Below are positions 1 to 9,329 of a DNA stretch of 20,345 nt, one piece after another. Position 1 is the stretch's first letter, and each line of letters begins with the position of its first letter. The translations under genes were made by a program, and so were the position numbers. The DNA is from Utricularia gibba (taxonomy: Eukaryota; Streptophyta; Magnoliopsida; Lamiales; Lentibulariaceae), in the NCBI GenBank assembly GCA_002189035.1, contig NEEC01000445.1:1-20345 (forward strand), given 5' to 3'. The notes under the pieces are model-generated. The model saw nothing but the letters and a program-made list of their open reading frames with translations, was not told where the DNA came from and did not search any database.

Positions 1-1867
1 TTCCTTGAAAAACCATGTAAGCCCCCGAAAACCGAACGATAATAAATACATCACTTTATTTGTCGGGCTACAACTAACTCTCGCGCAAGCCAAACCTTAC
101 CTTTGTCCCGTTCCAGTGCACCCAAGACCGCCTCCTCAAGTATAAAGTAAGTTGTTGAAAAATCATGTGGGGTGCACGTGATATCGCAATTTAAACAAAT
201 GCATCATTTTTTTTAATCGATTTGCATCCGGTTGACCTCATGAGCCATACAGAATCGGGGTCAAGGACCAAGTTCCCAGCGAGACTGGCCGCCACAAAAC
301 GAGAAGCGGTTCCTTGAAAAACCATGTAGGAAGCCCCGAAAACCGAACGATAATAAATACATCACTTTATTTGCCGGGCTACAACTAACTCTCGCGCAAG
401 CCAAACCTTACCTTTGTCCCGTTCCAGTGCACCCAAGACCGCCTCCTCAAGTATAAAGTAAGTTGTTGAAAAAATCATGTGGGGTGCACGTGATATCGCA
501 ATTTAAACAAATGCATCATTTTTTTTTAATCGATTTGCATCGGTTGACCTCATGAGCCATACAGAATCGGGGTAAAGGACCAAGTTCCCAGCGAGACTGG
601 CCGCCACAAAACGAGAAGCGGTTCTTGAAAAACCATGTAGGCAGCCCCGAAAACCGAACGATAATAAATACATCACTTTTATTGCGGGCTATAACTAACT
701 CTCGGCGCAAGCCAAACCTTACCTTTGTCCCGTTCAGGTGCACCCAAGACCGCTCCTCAAGTATAAAGTAAGTTGTTGAAAAAATCATGTGGGGTGCACG
801 TGATATCGCAATTTAAACAAATGCATCATTTTTTTTAATCGATTTGCATCCGGTTGACCTCATGAGCCATACAGAATCGGGGTCAAGGACCAAGTTCCCA
901 GCGAGACTGGCCGCCACAAAACGAGAAGCGGTTCCTTGAAAAACCATGTAGGCAGCCCCCGAAAACCGAACGATAATAAATACATCACTTTATTTGCCGG
1001 GCTACAACTAACTCTCGGCGCAAGCCAAACCTTACCTTTGTCCCGTTCAGGTGCACCCCAAGACCGCCTCCTCAAGTATAAAGTAAGTTGTTGAAAAAAT
1101 CATGTGGGGTGCACGTGATATCGCAATTTAAACAAATGCATCATTTTTTTTAATCGATTTGCATCCGGTTGACCTCATGAGCCATACAGAATCGGGTCAA
1201 GGACCAAGTTCCCAGCGAGACTGGCCGCCACAAAACGAAGCGGTTCCTTGAAAAACCATGTAGGCAGCCCCCGAAAACCGAACGATAATAAATACATCAC
1301 TTTATTTGCCGGGCTACAACTAACTCTCGCGCAAGCCAAACCTTACCTTTGTCCCGTTCCAGTGCACCCCAAGACCGCCTCCTCAAGTATAAAGTAAGTT
1401 GTTGAAAAAATCATGTGGGGTGCACATGATATCGCAATTTAAACAAATGCATCATTTTTTTAATCGATTTGCATCCGGTTGACCTCATGAGCCATACAGA
1501 ATCGGGGTAAAGGACCAATTTCCCAGCGAGACTGGCCGCCACAAACGAGAAGCGGTTCCTTGAAAAACCATGTAGGCAGCCCCCGAAAACCGAACGATAA
1601 TAAATACATCACTTTATTGTGGGGCTACAACTAACTCTCGGCGCAAGCCAAACCTTACCTTTGTCCCGTTCAGGTGCACCCAAGACCGCCTCCTCAAGTA
1701 TAAAGTAAGTTGTTGAAAAAATCATGTGGGGTGCACGTGATATCGCAATTTAAACAAATGCATCATTTTTTTTAATCGATTTGCATCCGGTTGACCTCAT
1801 GAGCCATACAGAATCGGGGTCAAGGACCAAGTTCCCAGCGAGACTGGCGCCACAAAACGAGAAGCGG

Positions 1868-2023
1868 TTCCTTGAAAAACCATGTAGGCAGCCCCCGAAA
1901 ACCGAACGATAATAAATACATCACTTTATTTGTCGGGCTACAACTAACTCTCGGCGCAAGCCAAACCTTACCTTTGTCCCGTTCCAGTGCACCCCAAGAC
2001 CGCCTCCTCAAGTATAAAGTAAG
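1868..2023. repeat. First half-monomer (half A, ~156 bp) of an ancestral dimer
   Basis: Half A begins TTCCTTGAAAAACCATGTAG and its counterpart in half B begins TTGTTGAAAAAATCATGTGG, about 155 bp downstream. Further collinear matches are AATAAATACATCAC against AACAAATGCATCAT (offset 156), AGCCAAAC against AGCCATAC (offset 158), GTTCCAGTG against GTTCCCAGCG (offset about 165) and CCGCC against CCGCC (offset 163). Order is preserved, which supports descent from a duplicated monomer of about 156 bp followed by divergence. Half A carries most of the substitutions and indels that distinguish units: the C-run, GTCGGG, CGGCGC and CAG(G/C)TGC sites. The exact boundary is approximate. Confidence 0.6.
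1911..1933 (+). other. AATAAA with downstream T/GT-rich stretch, present in most units
   Basis: AATAAA (1911-1916) is followed about 8 bp later by CTTTATTTGT (1924-1933). This resembles a eukaryotic polyadenylation hexamer, although the T-rich part is closer than is usual for a downstream element. The same arrangement recurs in most units; units 25, 26, 30, 32, 39, 44, 46, 50 and 62 alter it. In an AT-rich repeat it may be chance. It is given as a possible 3'-end signal for plus-strand satellite transcripts only. Confidence 0.2.
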
Positions 2024-2024
2024 T
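2013..2024 (+). other. TATAAAG overlapping a GTAAGT splice-donor-like match
   Basis: TATAAAGTAAGT contains a TATA-like heptamer and AAAGTAAGT, which differs from the consensus eukaryotic 5' splice donor at one place. It lies in the near-invariant core and is unchanged in every unit I checked. No downstream exon-like reading frame or 3' splice site could be supported, so neither promoter nor splice function is claimed. Confidence 0.15.
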
Positions 2025-2044
2025 TGTTGAAAAAATCATGTGGG

Positions 2045-2058
2045 GTGCACGTGATATC
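2045..2058. promoter_or_regulatory. Overlapping palindromes GTGCAC/CACGTG/GATATC; CACGTG is an E-box
   Basis: CACGTG is the canonical E-box/G-box bound by bHLH and bZIP factors in animals, fungi and plants. Of 65 units, 41 keep CACGTG, 23 have CACATG and one (unit 33) is unreadable because of a two-base loss. The A form destroys the CpG and the palindrome. The site sits in otherwise nearly constant sequence. The match is seen directly; binding is not, and a six-base match alone is weak. Confidence 0.25.
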
Positions 2059-2079
2059 GCAATTTAAACAAATGCATCA

Positions 2080-2101
2080 TTTTTTTTTAATCGATTTGCA
2101 T
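2080..2101. promoter_or_regulatory. T-run followed by AATCGATT and octamer-like ATTTGCAT
   Basis: Runs of six to nine T (usually eight) are followed by AATCGATTTGCAT. ATTTGCAT is the reverse complement of the POU-factor octamer ATGCAAAT. It is intact in nearly all units; unit 28 (TTTGCGG) and unit 12 (TTTCCATCC near 3609) lose it. A rigid T-tract next to a GC-rich part can affect nucleosome placement. Regulatory use is speculative. Confidence 0.2.
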
Positions 2102-2183
2102 CCGGTTGACCTCATGAGCCATACAGAATCGGGGTCAAGGACCAAGTTCCCAGCGAGACTGGCCGCCACAAAACGAGAAGCGG

Positions 2184-2447
2184 TTCCTTGAAAAACCATG
2201 TAGGCAGCCCCCGAAAACCGAACGATAATAAATACATCACTTTATTTGCCGGGCTACAACTAACTCTCGGCGCAAGCCAAACCTTACCTTTGTCCCGTTC
2301 CAGTGCACCCAAGACCGCCTCCTCAAGTATAAAGTAAGTTGTTGAAAAAATCATGTGGGTGCACGTGATATCGCAATTTAAACAAATGCATCATTTTTTT
2401 TAATCGATTTGCATCCGGTTGACCTCATGCAGGAAAAACCAGAGCGG
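2184..2447. repeat. Deleted monomer (unit 8, 264 bp) with 13-bp filler
   Basis: The unit is normal up to CCTCATG (ends 2429). The expected stretch of about 62 bp, from AGCCATACAG to AACGAGA, is missing and replaced by CAGGAAAAACCAG (2430-2442), after which AGCGGTTCC resumes. The filler resembles the nearby TGAAAAACCATG found about 20 bp downstream, which suggests a templated insertion during repair of a break or a replication slip. This is the only large internal deletion among the 65 units, and it has not spread to other units. Confidence 0.9.
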
Positions 2448-3070
2448 TTCCTTGAAAAACCATGTAGGCAGCCCCGAAAACCGAACGATAATAAATACAT
2501 CACTTTATTTGTCGGGCTACAACTAACTCTCGGCGCAAGCCAAACCTTACCTTTGTCCCGTTCCAGTGCACCCCAAGACCGCCTCCTCAAGTATAAAGTA
2601 AGTTGTTGAAAAAATCATGTGGGGTGCACATGATATCGCAATTTAAACAAATGCATCATTTTTTTTAATCGATTTGCATCCGGTTGACCTCATGAGCCAT
2701 ACAGAATCGGGGTCAAGGACCAAGTTCCCAGCGAGACTGGCCGCCACAAAACGAAGCGGTTCCTTGAAAAACCATGTAGGCAGCCCCGAAACCGAACGAT
2801 AATAAATACATCACTTTATTTGTCGGGCTACAACTAACTCTCGCGCAAGCCAAACCTTACCTTTGTCCCGTTCCAGCTGCACCCAAGACCGCCTCCTCAA
2901 GTATAAAGTAAGTTGTTGAAAAATCATGTGGGGTGCACATGATATCGCAATTTAAACAAATGCATCATTTTTTTTAATCGATTTGCATTCGGTTGACCTC
3001 ATGAGCCATACAGAATCGGGGTAAAGGACCAAGTTCCCAGCGAGACTGGCCGCCACAAAACGAGAAGCGG

Positions 3071-6000
3071 TTCCTTGAAAAACCATGTAGGCAGCCCCGA
3101 AAACCGAACGATAATAAATACATCACTTTATTTGTGGGCTACAACTAACTCTCGGCGCAAGCCAAACCTTACCTTTGTCCCGTTCAGGTGCACCCCAAGA
3201 CCGCCTCCTCAAGTATAAAGTAAGTTGTTGAAAAAATCATGTGGGTGCACGTGATATCGCAATTTAAACAAATGCATCATTTTTTTTAATCGATTTGCAT
3301 CCGGTTGACCTCATGACCATACAGAATCGGGGTCAAGGACCAAGTTCCCAGCGAGACTGGCCGCCACAAAACGAGAAGCGGTTCCTTGAAAAACCATGTA
3401 GGCAGCCCCCGAAAACCGAACGATAATAAATACATCACTTTATTTGCCGGGCTACAACTAACTCTCGCGCAAGCCAAACCTTACCTTTGTCCCGTTCCAG
3501 CTGCACCCCAAGACCGCCTCCTCAAGTATAAAGTAAGTTGTTGAAAAAATCATGTGGGGTGCACATGATATCGCAATTTAAACAAATGCATCATTTTTTT
3601 TAATCGATTTCCATCCGGTTGACCTCATGAGCCATACAGAATCGGGGTCAAGGACCAAGTTCCCAGCGAGACTGGCCGCCACAAAACGAGAAGCGGTTCC
3701 TTGAAAAACCATGTAGGCAGCCCCCGAAAACCGAACGATAATAAATACATCACTTTATTTGTCGGGCTACAACTAACTCTCGGCGCAAGCCAAACCTTAC
3801 CTTTGTCCGTTCAGGTGCACCCAAGACCGCCTCCTCAAGTATAAAGTAAGTTGTTGAAAAAAATCATGTGGGTGCACGTGATATCGCAATTTAAACAAAT
3901 GCATCATTTTTTTTAATCGATTTGCATCCGGTTGACCTCATGAGCCATACAGAATCGGGGTCAAGGACCAAGTTCCCAGCGAGACTGGCCGCCACAAAAC
4001 GAGAAGCGGTTCCTTGAAAAACCATGTAGGCAGCCCCCGAAAACCGAACGATAATAAATACATCACTTTATTTGCCGGGCTACAACTAACTCTCGCGCAA
4101 GCCAAACCTTACCTTTGTCCCGTTCCAGCTGCACCCCAAGACCGCCTCCTCAAGTATAAAGTAAGTTGTTGAAAAAATCATGTGGGGTGCACATGATATC
4201 GCAATTTAAACAAATGCATCATTTTTTTTAATCGATTTGCATCCGGTTGACCTCATGAGCCATACAGAATCGGGGTCAAGGACCAAGTTCCCAGCGAGAC
4301 TGGCCGCCACAAAACGAGAAGCGGTTCCTTGAAAAACCATGTAGGCAGCCCCGAAAACCGAACGATAATAAATACATCACTTTATTTGTCGGGCTACAAC
4401 TAACTCTCGCGCAAGCCAAACCTTACCTTTGTCCCGTTCCAGCTGCACCCCAAGACCGCCTCCTCAAGTATAAAGTAAGTTGTTGAAAAAATCATGTGGG
4501 GTGCACATGATATCGCAATTTAAACAAATGCATCATTTTTTTTTAATCGATTTGCATCCGGTTGACCTCATGAGCCATACAGAATCGGGGGTAAGGACCA
4601 ATTTCCCAGCGAGACTGGCCGCCACAAAACGAGAAGCGGTTCCTTGAAAAACCATGTAGGCAGCCCCGAAAACCGAACGATATAAATACATCACTTTATT
4701 TGTCGGGCTACAACTAACTCTCGGCGCAAGCCAAACCTTACCTTTGTCCCGTTCAGGTGCACCCCAAGACCGCCTCCCCAAGTATAAAGTAAGTTGTTGA
4801 AAAAATCATGTGGGGTGCACGTGATATCGCAATTTAAACAAATGCATCATTTTTTTTAATCGATTTGCATCCGGTTGACCTCATGAGCCATACAGAATCG
4901 GGGTCAAGGACCAAGTTCCCAGCGAGACTGGCCGCCACAAAACGAGAAGCGGTTCCTTGAAAAACCATGTAGGCAGCCCCCGAAAACCGAACGATAATAA
5001 ATACATCACTTTATTTGCCGGGCTACAACTAACTCTCGCGCAAGCCAAACCTTACCTTTGTCCCGTTCCAGCTGCACCCCAAGACCGCCTCCTCAAGTAT
5101 AAAGTAAGTTGTTGAAAAAATCATGTGGGGTGCACATGATATCGCAATTTAAACAAATGCATCATTTTTTTTAATCGATTTGCATCCGGTTGACCTCATG
5201 AGCCATACAGAATCGGGGTCAAGGACCAAGTTCCCAGCGAGACTGGCCGCCACAAAACGAGAAGCGGTTCCTTGAAAAACCATGTAGGCAGCCCCGAAAA
5301 CCGAACGATAATAAATACATCACTTTATTTGTCGGGCTACAACTAACTCTCGGCGCAAGCCAAACCTTACCTTTGTCCCGTTCCAGCTGCACCCCAAGAC
5401 CGCCTCCTCAAGTATAAAGTAAGTTGTTGAAAAAATCATGTGGGGTGCACATGATATCGCAATTTAAACAAATGCATCATTTTTTTTAATCGATTTGCAT
5501 CCGGTTGACCTCATGAGCCATACAGAATCGGGGTCAAGGACCAAGTTCCCAGCGAGACTGGCCGCCACAAAACGAGAAGCGGTTCCTTGAAAAACCATGT
5601 AGGCAGCCCCGAAAACCGAACGATAATAAATACATCACTTTATTTGTCGGGCTACAACTAACTCTCGGCGCAAGCCAAACCTTACCTTTGTCCCGTTCAG
5701 GTGCACCCCAAGACCGCCTCCTCAAGTATAAAGTAAGTTGTTGAAAAAATCATGTGGGTGCACGTGATATCGCAATTTAAACAAATGCATCATTTTTTTT
5801 AATCGATTTGCATCCGGTTGACCTCATGAGCCATACAGAATCGGGGTCAAGGACCAAGTTCCCAGCGAGACTGGCCGCCACAAAACGAGAAGCGGTTCCT
5901 TGAAAAACCATGTAGGCAGCCCCGAAAACCGAACGATAATAAATACATCACTTTATTTGTCGGGCTACAACTAACTCTCGCGCAAGCCAAACCTTACCTT

Positions 6001-6208
6001 TGTCCCGTTCCAGTGCACCCCAAGACCGCCTCCTCAAGTATAAAGTAAGTTGTTGAAAAAATCATGTGGGGTGCACGTGATATCGCAATTTAAACAAATG
6101 CATCATTTTTTTTAATCGATTTGCATCCGGTTGACCTCATGAGCCATACAGAATCGGGGTCAAGGACCAAGTTCCCAGCGAGACTGGCCGCCACAAAACG
6201 AGAAGCGG
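3071..6208. repeat. Higher-order repeat copy I (units 11-20, ~3.14 kb)
   Basis: Ten monomers whose CACRTG states read G A G A A G A A G G (G for CACGTG, A for CACATG). GCCGGG is in units 12, 14 and 17; TAAGG/TAAAGG-type is in unit 15 (GGGGGTAAGG near 4588); CAGGTGC is in units 11, 13, 16 and 19; CCAGCTGC is in units 12, 14, 15, 17 and 18. Unit 16 has GATATAAAT in place of GATAATAAAT. The same states recur at the same ordinal positions in the next two blocks of ten. Block phase is arbitrary. Confidence 0.8.
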
Positions 6209-9200
6209 TTCCTTGAAAAACCATGTAGGCAGCCCCCGAAAACCGAACGATAATAAATACATCACTTTATTTGTCGGGCTACAACTAACTCTCGGCGCAA
6301 GCCAAACCTTACCTTTGTCCCGTTCAGTGCACCCAAGACCGCCTCCTCAAGTATAAAGTAAGTTGTTGAAAAAATCATGTGGGGTGCACGTGATATCGCA
6401 ATTTAAACAAATGCATCATTTTTTTTAATCGATTTGCATCCGGTTGACCTCATGAGCCATACAGAATCGGGGTCAAGGACCAAGTTCCCAGCGAGACTGG
6501 CCGCCACAAAACGAGAAGCGTTCCTTGAAAAACCATGTAGGCAGCCCCCGAAAACCGAACGATAATAAATACATCACTTTATTTGCCGGGCTACAACTAA
6601 CTCTCGCGCAAGCCAAACCTTACCTTTGTCCCGTTCCAGTGCACCCCAAGACCGCCTCCTCAAGTATAAAGTAAGTTGTTGAAAAAATCATGTGGGTGCA
6701 CATGATATCGCAATTTAAACAAATGCATCATTTTTTTTAATCGATTTGCATCCGGTTGACCTCATGAGCCATACAGAATCGGGGTCAAGGACCAAGTTCC
6801 CAGCGAGACTGGCCGCCACAAAACGAGAAGCGGTTCCTTGAAAAACCATGTAGGCAGCCCCGAAAACCGAACGATAATAAATACATCACTTTATTGTCGG
6901 GCTACAACTAACTCTCGGCGCAAGCCAAACCTTACCTTTGTCCCGTTCAGGTGCACCCCAAGACCGCCTCCTCAAGTATAAAGTAAGTTGTTGAAAAAAA
7001 TCATGTGGGTGCACGTGATATCGCAATTTAAACAAATGCATCATTTTTTTTAATCGATTTGCATCCGGTTGACCTCATGAGCCATACAGAATCGGGGTCA
7101 AGACCAAGTTCCCAGCGAGACTGGCCGCCACAAAACGAGAAGCGGTTCCTTGAAAAACCATGTAGGCAGCCCCCGAAAACCGAACGATAATAAATACATC
7201 ACTTTATTTGCCGGGCTACAACTAACTCTCGCGCAAGCCAAACCTTACCTTTGTCCCGTTCCAGCTGCACCCCAAGACCGCCTCCTCAAGTATAAAGTAA
7301 GTTGTTGAAAAAATCATGTGGGGTGCACATGATATCGCAATTTAAACAAATGCATCATTTTTTTTAATCGATTTGCATCCGGTTGACCTCATGAGCCATA
7401 CAGAATCGGGGTCAAGGACCAAGTTCCCAGCGAGACTGGCCGCCACAAAACGAGAAGCGGTTCCTTGAAAAACCATGTAGGCAGCCCCGAAAACCGAACG
7501 ATAAAAATACATCACTTTATTGTCGGGCTACAACTAACTCTCGCGCAAGCCAAACCTTACCTTTGTCCCGTTCCAGCTGCACCCAAGACCGCCTCCTCAA
7601 GTATAAAGTAAGTTGTTGAAAAATCATGTGGGGTGCACATGATATCGCAATTTAAACAAATGCATCATTTTTTTTAATCGATTTGCATCCGGTTGACCTC
7701 ATGAGCCATACAGAATCGGGGTAAAGGACCAAGTTCCCAGCGAGACTGGCCGCCACAAAACGAGAAGCGGTTCCTTGAAAAACCATGTAGGCAGCCCCGA
7801 AAACCGAACGATATAAATACATCACTTTATTTGGCGGGCTACAACTAACTCTCGGCGCAAGCCAAACCTTACCTTTGTCCCGTTCAGGTGCACCCCAAGA
7901 CCGCCTCCTCAAGTATAAAGTAAGTTGTTGAAAAAATCATGTGGGGTGCACGTGATATCGCAATTTAAACAAATGCATCATTTTTTTTAATCGATTTGCA
8001 TCCGGTTGACCTCATGAGCCATACAGAATCGGGGTCAAGGACCAAGTTCCCAGCGAGACTGGCCGCCACAAAACGAGAAGCGGTTCCTTGAAAAACCATG
8101 TAGGCAGCCCCGAAAACCGAACGATAATAAATACATCACTTTATTTGTCGGGCTACAACTAACTCTCGCGCAAGCCAAACCTTACCTTTGTCCCGTTCCA
8201 GTGCACCCAAGACCGCCTCCTCAAGTATAAAGTAAGTTGTTGAAAAAATCATGTGGGGTGCACGTGATATCGCAATTTAAACAAATGCATCATTTTTTTT
8301 AATCGATTTGCATCCGGTTGACCTCATGAGCCATACAGAATCGGGGTCAAGGACCAAGTTCCCAGCGAGACTGGCCGCCACAAAACGAGAAGCGGTTCCT
8401 TGAAAAACCATGTAGGCAGCCCCGAAAACCGAACGATAATAAAACATCACTTTATTTGTCGGGCTACAACTAACTCTCGCGCAAGCCAAACCTTACCTTT
8501 GTCCCGTTCCAGCTGCACCCAAGACCGCCTCCTCAAGTATAAAGTAAGTTGTTGAAAAAATCATGTGGGGTGCACATGATATCGCAATTTAAACAAATGC
8601 ATCATTTTTTTTAATCGATTTGCGGTTGACCTCATGAGCCATACAGAATCGGGGTCAAGGACCAAGTTCCCAGCGAGACTGGCCGCCACAAAACGAGAAG
8701 CGGTTCCTTGAAAAACCATGTAGGCAGCCCCGAAAACCGAACGATAATAAATACATCACTTTATTTGTCGGGCTACAACTAACTCTCGGCGCAAGCCAAA
8801 CCTTACCTTTGTCCCGTTCAGGTGCACCCAAGACCGCCTCCTCAAGTATAAAGTAAGTTGTTGAAAAAATCATGTGGGGTGCACGTGATATCGCAATTTA
8901 AACAAATGCATCATTTTTTTTAATCGATTTGCATCCGGTTGACCTCATGAGCCATACAGAATCGGGGTCAAGGACCAAGTTCCCAGCGAGACTGGCCGCC
9001 ACAAAACGAGAAGCGGTTCCTTGAAAAACCATGTAGGCAGCCCCCGAAAACCGAACGATAAAAATACATCACTTTATTTGTCGGGCTACAACTAACTCTC
9101 GGCAAGCCAAACCTTACCTTTGTCCCGTTCCAGCTGCACCCCAAGACCGCCTCCTCAAGTATAAAGTAAGTTGTTGAAAAAATCATGTGGGGTGCACATG

Positions 9201-9329
9201 ATATCGCAATTTAAACAAATGCATCATTTTTTTTAATCGATTTGCATTCGGTTGACCTCATGAGCCATACAGAATCGGGGTCAAGGACCAAGTTCCCAGC
9301 GAGACTGGCCGCCACAAAACGAGAAGCGG
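6209..9329. repeat. Higher-order repeat copy II (units 21-30, ~3.12 kb)
   Basis: CACRTG states read G A G A A G G A G A, differing from copy I at positions 7 and 10. GCCGGG is in units 22 and 24 only, TAAAGG in unit 25 only, and CAGGTGC in units 23, 26 and 29. Unit 26 repeats the GATATAAAT variant of unit 16. Unit 27 looks converted to the other class, carrying CCAGTGC and CACGTG where copies I and III have CCAGCTGC and CACATG. Unit 28 has a short loss (TTTGCGGTTG near 8621). Confidence 0.8.

Larger units (their letters stand above)
2009..2079. repeat. Near-invariant core of the monomer (shown in unit 7)
   Basis: From CAAGTATAAAGTAAG to ATGCATCAT the sequence is almost the same in every unit I read. 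The exceptions are one or two bases in the A-run and G-run, the CACRTG position, and small losses such as unit 33 (GCAC-GATATC near 10139) and unit 48 (ATCATGGGG near 14827). By contrast the region 20-100 bp upstream changes in nearly every unit. Uneven conservation of this kind can reflect a protein-binding or nucleosome-positioning constraint, but recent homogenisation with chance distribution of mutations is an alternative. Function is not shown by the sequence. Confidence 0.55.
1868..2183. repeat. Representative full monomer (unit 7) and its anatomy
   Basis: This unit is close to the consensus and serves as a map. In order it holds: an A-tract after TTCCTTG; a C-run (four or five C by unit); AATAAA at 1911-1916 followed by CTTTATTTGT; the GTCGGG/GCCGGG variable site near 1932; a CGGCGC/CGCGC site near 1953; the CCAGTGC/CCAGCTGC/CAGGTGC variable site near 1983; TATAAAG running into GTAAGT at 2013-2024; a second A-tract; overlapping palindromes GTGCAC, CACGTG and GATATC at 2045-2058; a nine-T run at 2080-2088; AATCGATT and ATTTGCAT at 2089-2101; the palindrome CTCATGAG at 2111-2118; and a GC-rich end. 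A typical unit has about 17 CpG, close to the number expected from its base composition by hand count. Confidence 0.9.
2024..2183. repeat. Second half-monomer (half B, ~158 bp) of an ancestral dimer
   Basis: This is the partner of half A. Its first part, up to the T-run, is nearly constant across the array apart from G-run length (GTGGG or GTGGGG) and the CACGTG/CACATG switch. Its last third, from CTCATGAG to AGCGG, carries the TCAAGG/TAAAGG and CAAGTT/CAATTT variants that help define the higher-order repeat. No unit in the window lacks half B entirely; unit 8 lacks about 62 bp near its end. Confidence 0.6.
1..3070. repeat. Array domain 1: loosely ordered units 1-10
   Basis: Seven of the ten units carry CACGTG; units 5, 9 and 10 carry CACATG. 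Unit 1 lacks GGCAG after CATGTA (near 19), and unit 2 has GTAGGAAGCC at the same place. TAAAGG in place of TCAAGG occurs in units 2, 5 and 10, each time followed by a CAGGTGC unit (3, 6 and 11). Thus the pairwise linkage seen in the higher-order domain is already present, but the ten-unit register is not maintained. The domain also includes the deleted unit 8. No gene is present. Confidence 0.75.

Noticed and set aside
1888-1908. CENP-B box (reverse strand TTCGGTTTTCGGGG)
   Set aside because: The essential A and one base of the CGGG part are mismatched when spaced as in the known box; only partial likeness remains.
2104-2140. Hammerhead ribozyme core, known from some satellites (CTCATGAG near CTGATGAG)
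   Set aside because: The core has a mismatch at an essential position and no GAAA follows a possible stem II at the right distance on either strand.
1868-2183. Phased A-tracts giving intrinsic curvature
   Set aside because: A/T tracts occur at scattered spacings within the unit and are not spaced near 10 bp.
2112-2354. Minus-strand reading frames of 60-90 codons repeated in many units (typical start MIFSTTYFILEE)
   Set aside because: They are the translation of the satellite itself. One-base indels move them between frames from unit to unit, ends vary, and none exceeds 90 codons. There is no sign of selection on the protein.
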